The translations under genes were made by a program, and so were the position numbers. Shown piece after piece: positions 63,720-64,000 of a DNA stretch of 64,000 nucleotides (its first letter is position 1; each line of letters opens with the position of its first letter). This DNA comes from Anthonomus grandis grandis. Lineage: Eukaryota > Arthropoda > Insecta > Coleoptera > Curculionidae. Location of the stretch: positions 31,697,690 to 31,761,689 of the forward strand of contig NC_065549.1 in the NCBI RefSeq assembly GCF_022605725.1, in the 5' to 3' direction. The notes below the pieces were generated by a model. The model saw only the letters and a program-made list of their open reading frames with translations. It did no database searches and was not told the origin of the DNA.

Positions 63720-64000
63720 AGCTACTCCACTTCAAGAATGGACTTCTACTTATAACTAAATAATTATATTGCTACGTAGTACTGATGATATTGCGCTAAA
63801 TGACAGGTTTTAATAGCATGTTGGAACGCCCGGTTGGTAAAGCATGTCTAGTACTTATTAACCTAGCTCTACTAGCTCTAATTAACCTAATGCCCCAACT
63901 TCCTTTTCTACTCCTAGGTATACGAGGTAGGTAGATATTGTAAGTTTCAGGTATTGACATTTCATACAATAACCTAGGTATCGTAAGTTCAGGAATACGT
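63720..64000. other. No gene seen
   Basis: Contains degenerate repeats of an AACCTAGGTAT-type and TAAGTTTCAGGTAT-type unit near 63910-64000, truncated by the window edge. Confidence 0.3.

Noticed and set aside
1..64000. CRISPR array, tRNA or rRNA genes, bacterial operons
   Set aside because: No regularly spaced repeats, no cloverleaf-like sequence noticed by eye, and all coding signatures are eukaryotic transposons. A tRNAscan run would be needed to exclude tRNA genes fully.

Overview
This window looks like a repeat-dense, AT-rich arthropod (most likely insect, possibly beetle) genomic segment. The basis is the mixture of element families: Penelope-like elements, R4/Dong-type LINEs, several Jockey/CR1-like LINEs, Tc1/mariner elements, hAT pieces and a decayed Copia element. 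The species assignment is inference only. I found no intact host protein-coding gene, no tRNA or rRNA gene, no bacterial-type feature and no CRISPR array. Nearly all long reading frames are transposon proteins in various states of decay.

Layout. 930-3650: decayed Copia element. 4369-6305: mariner-type element with ~600-bp terminal inverted repeats. 7277-9686: DNA transposon of an uncharacterised insect transposase family, broken only by two in-frame stops. 10661-14283: (TAA)n-flanked R4/Dong LINE carrying a second, RNase H-bearing LINE inside it. 15106-17951: mariner with a LINE inserted in it. 19360-21850: two more R4/Dong relics. 22041-24543 and 25551-27930: two antisense Jockey/CR1-like LINEs with (AAAT)n tails. 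28030-29870: multi-exon MULE-like transposase relic with recognisable splice sites. 31158-31920: Penelope pieces. 33060-34250: LINE and hAT relics. 34465-35925: mariner relic. 36070-37158 and 39030-41090: LINE relics. 41665-43610: Penelope-like element with GIY-YIG endonuclease and a hammerhead ribozyme. 43993-45250: mariner. 47106-51409: LINE whose 5' end plus flank is tandemly duplicated (742-bp unit). 52041-55490: antisense LINE. 56615-58149: Tc1 element with IR/DR-style ends. 58741-59710: non-autonomous hAT with an 8-bp target duplication. 59902-62863: second long-inverted-repeat mariner, itself split by a solo LTR. 63509-63718: small palindromic module with a decayed hammerhead core.

Recurring themes are: (i) hammerhead-ribozyme cores of the Penelope type, two well formed and three degenerate; (ii) mariner elements whose second and third catalytic Asp are 41 residues apart, two of them with very long inverted repeats; (iii) a ~40-nt hairpin motif shared by the 5' ends of two unrelated LINE types; (iv) nested insertions that give a relative chronology. 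Boundaries come from reading inverted repeats, target duplications, tails and translated motifs by eye. Family names rest on motif recognition, not on a database search.
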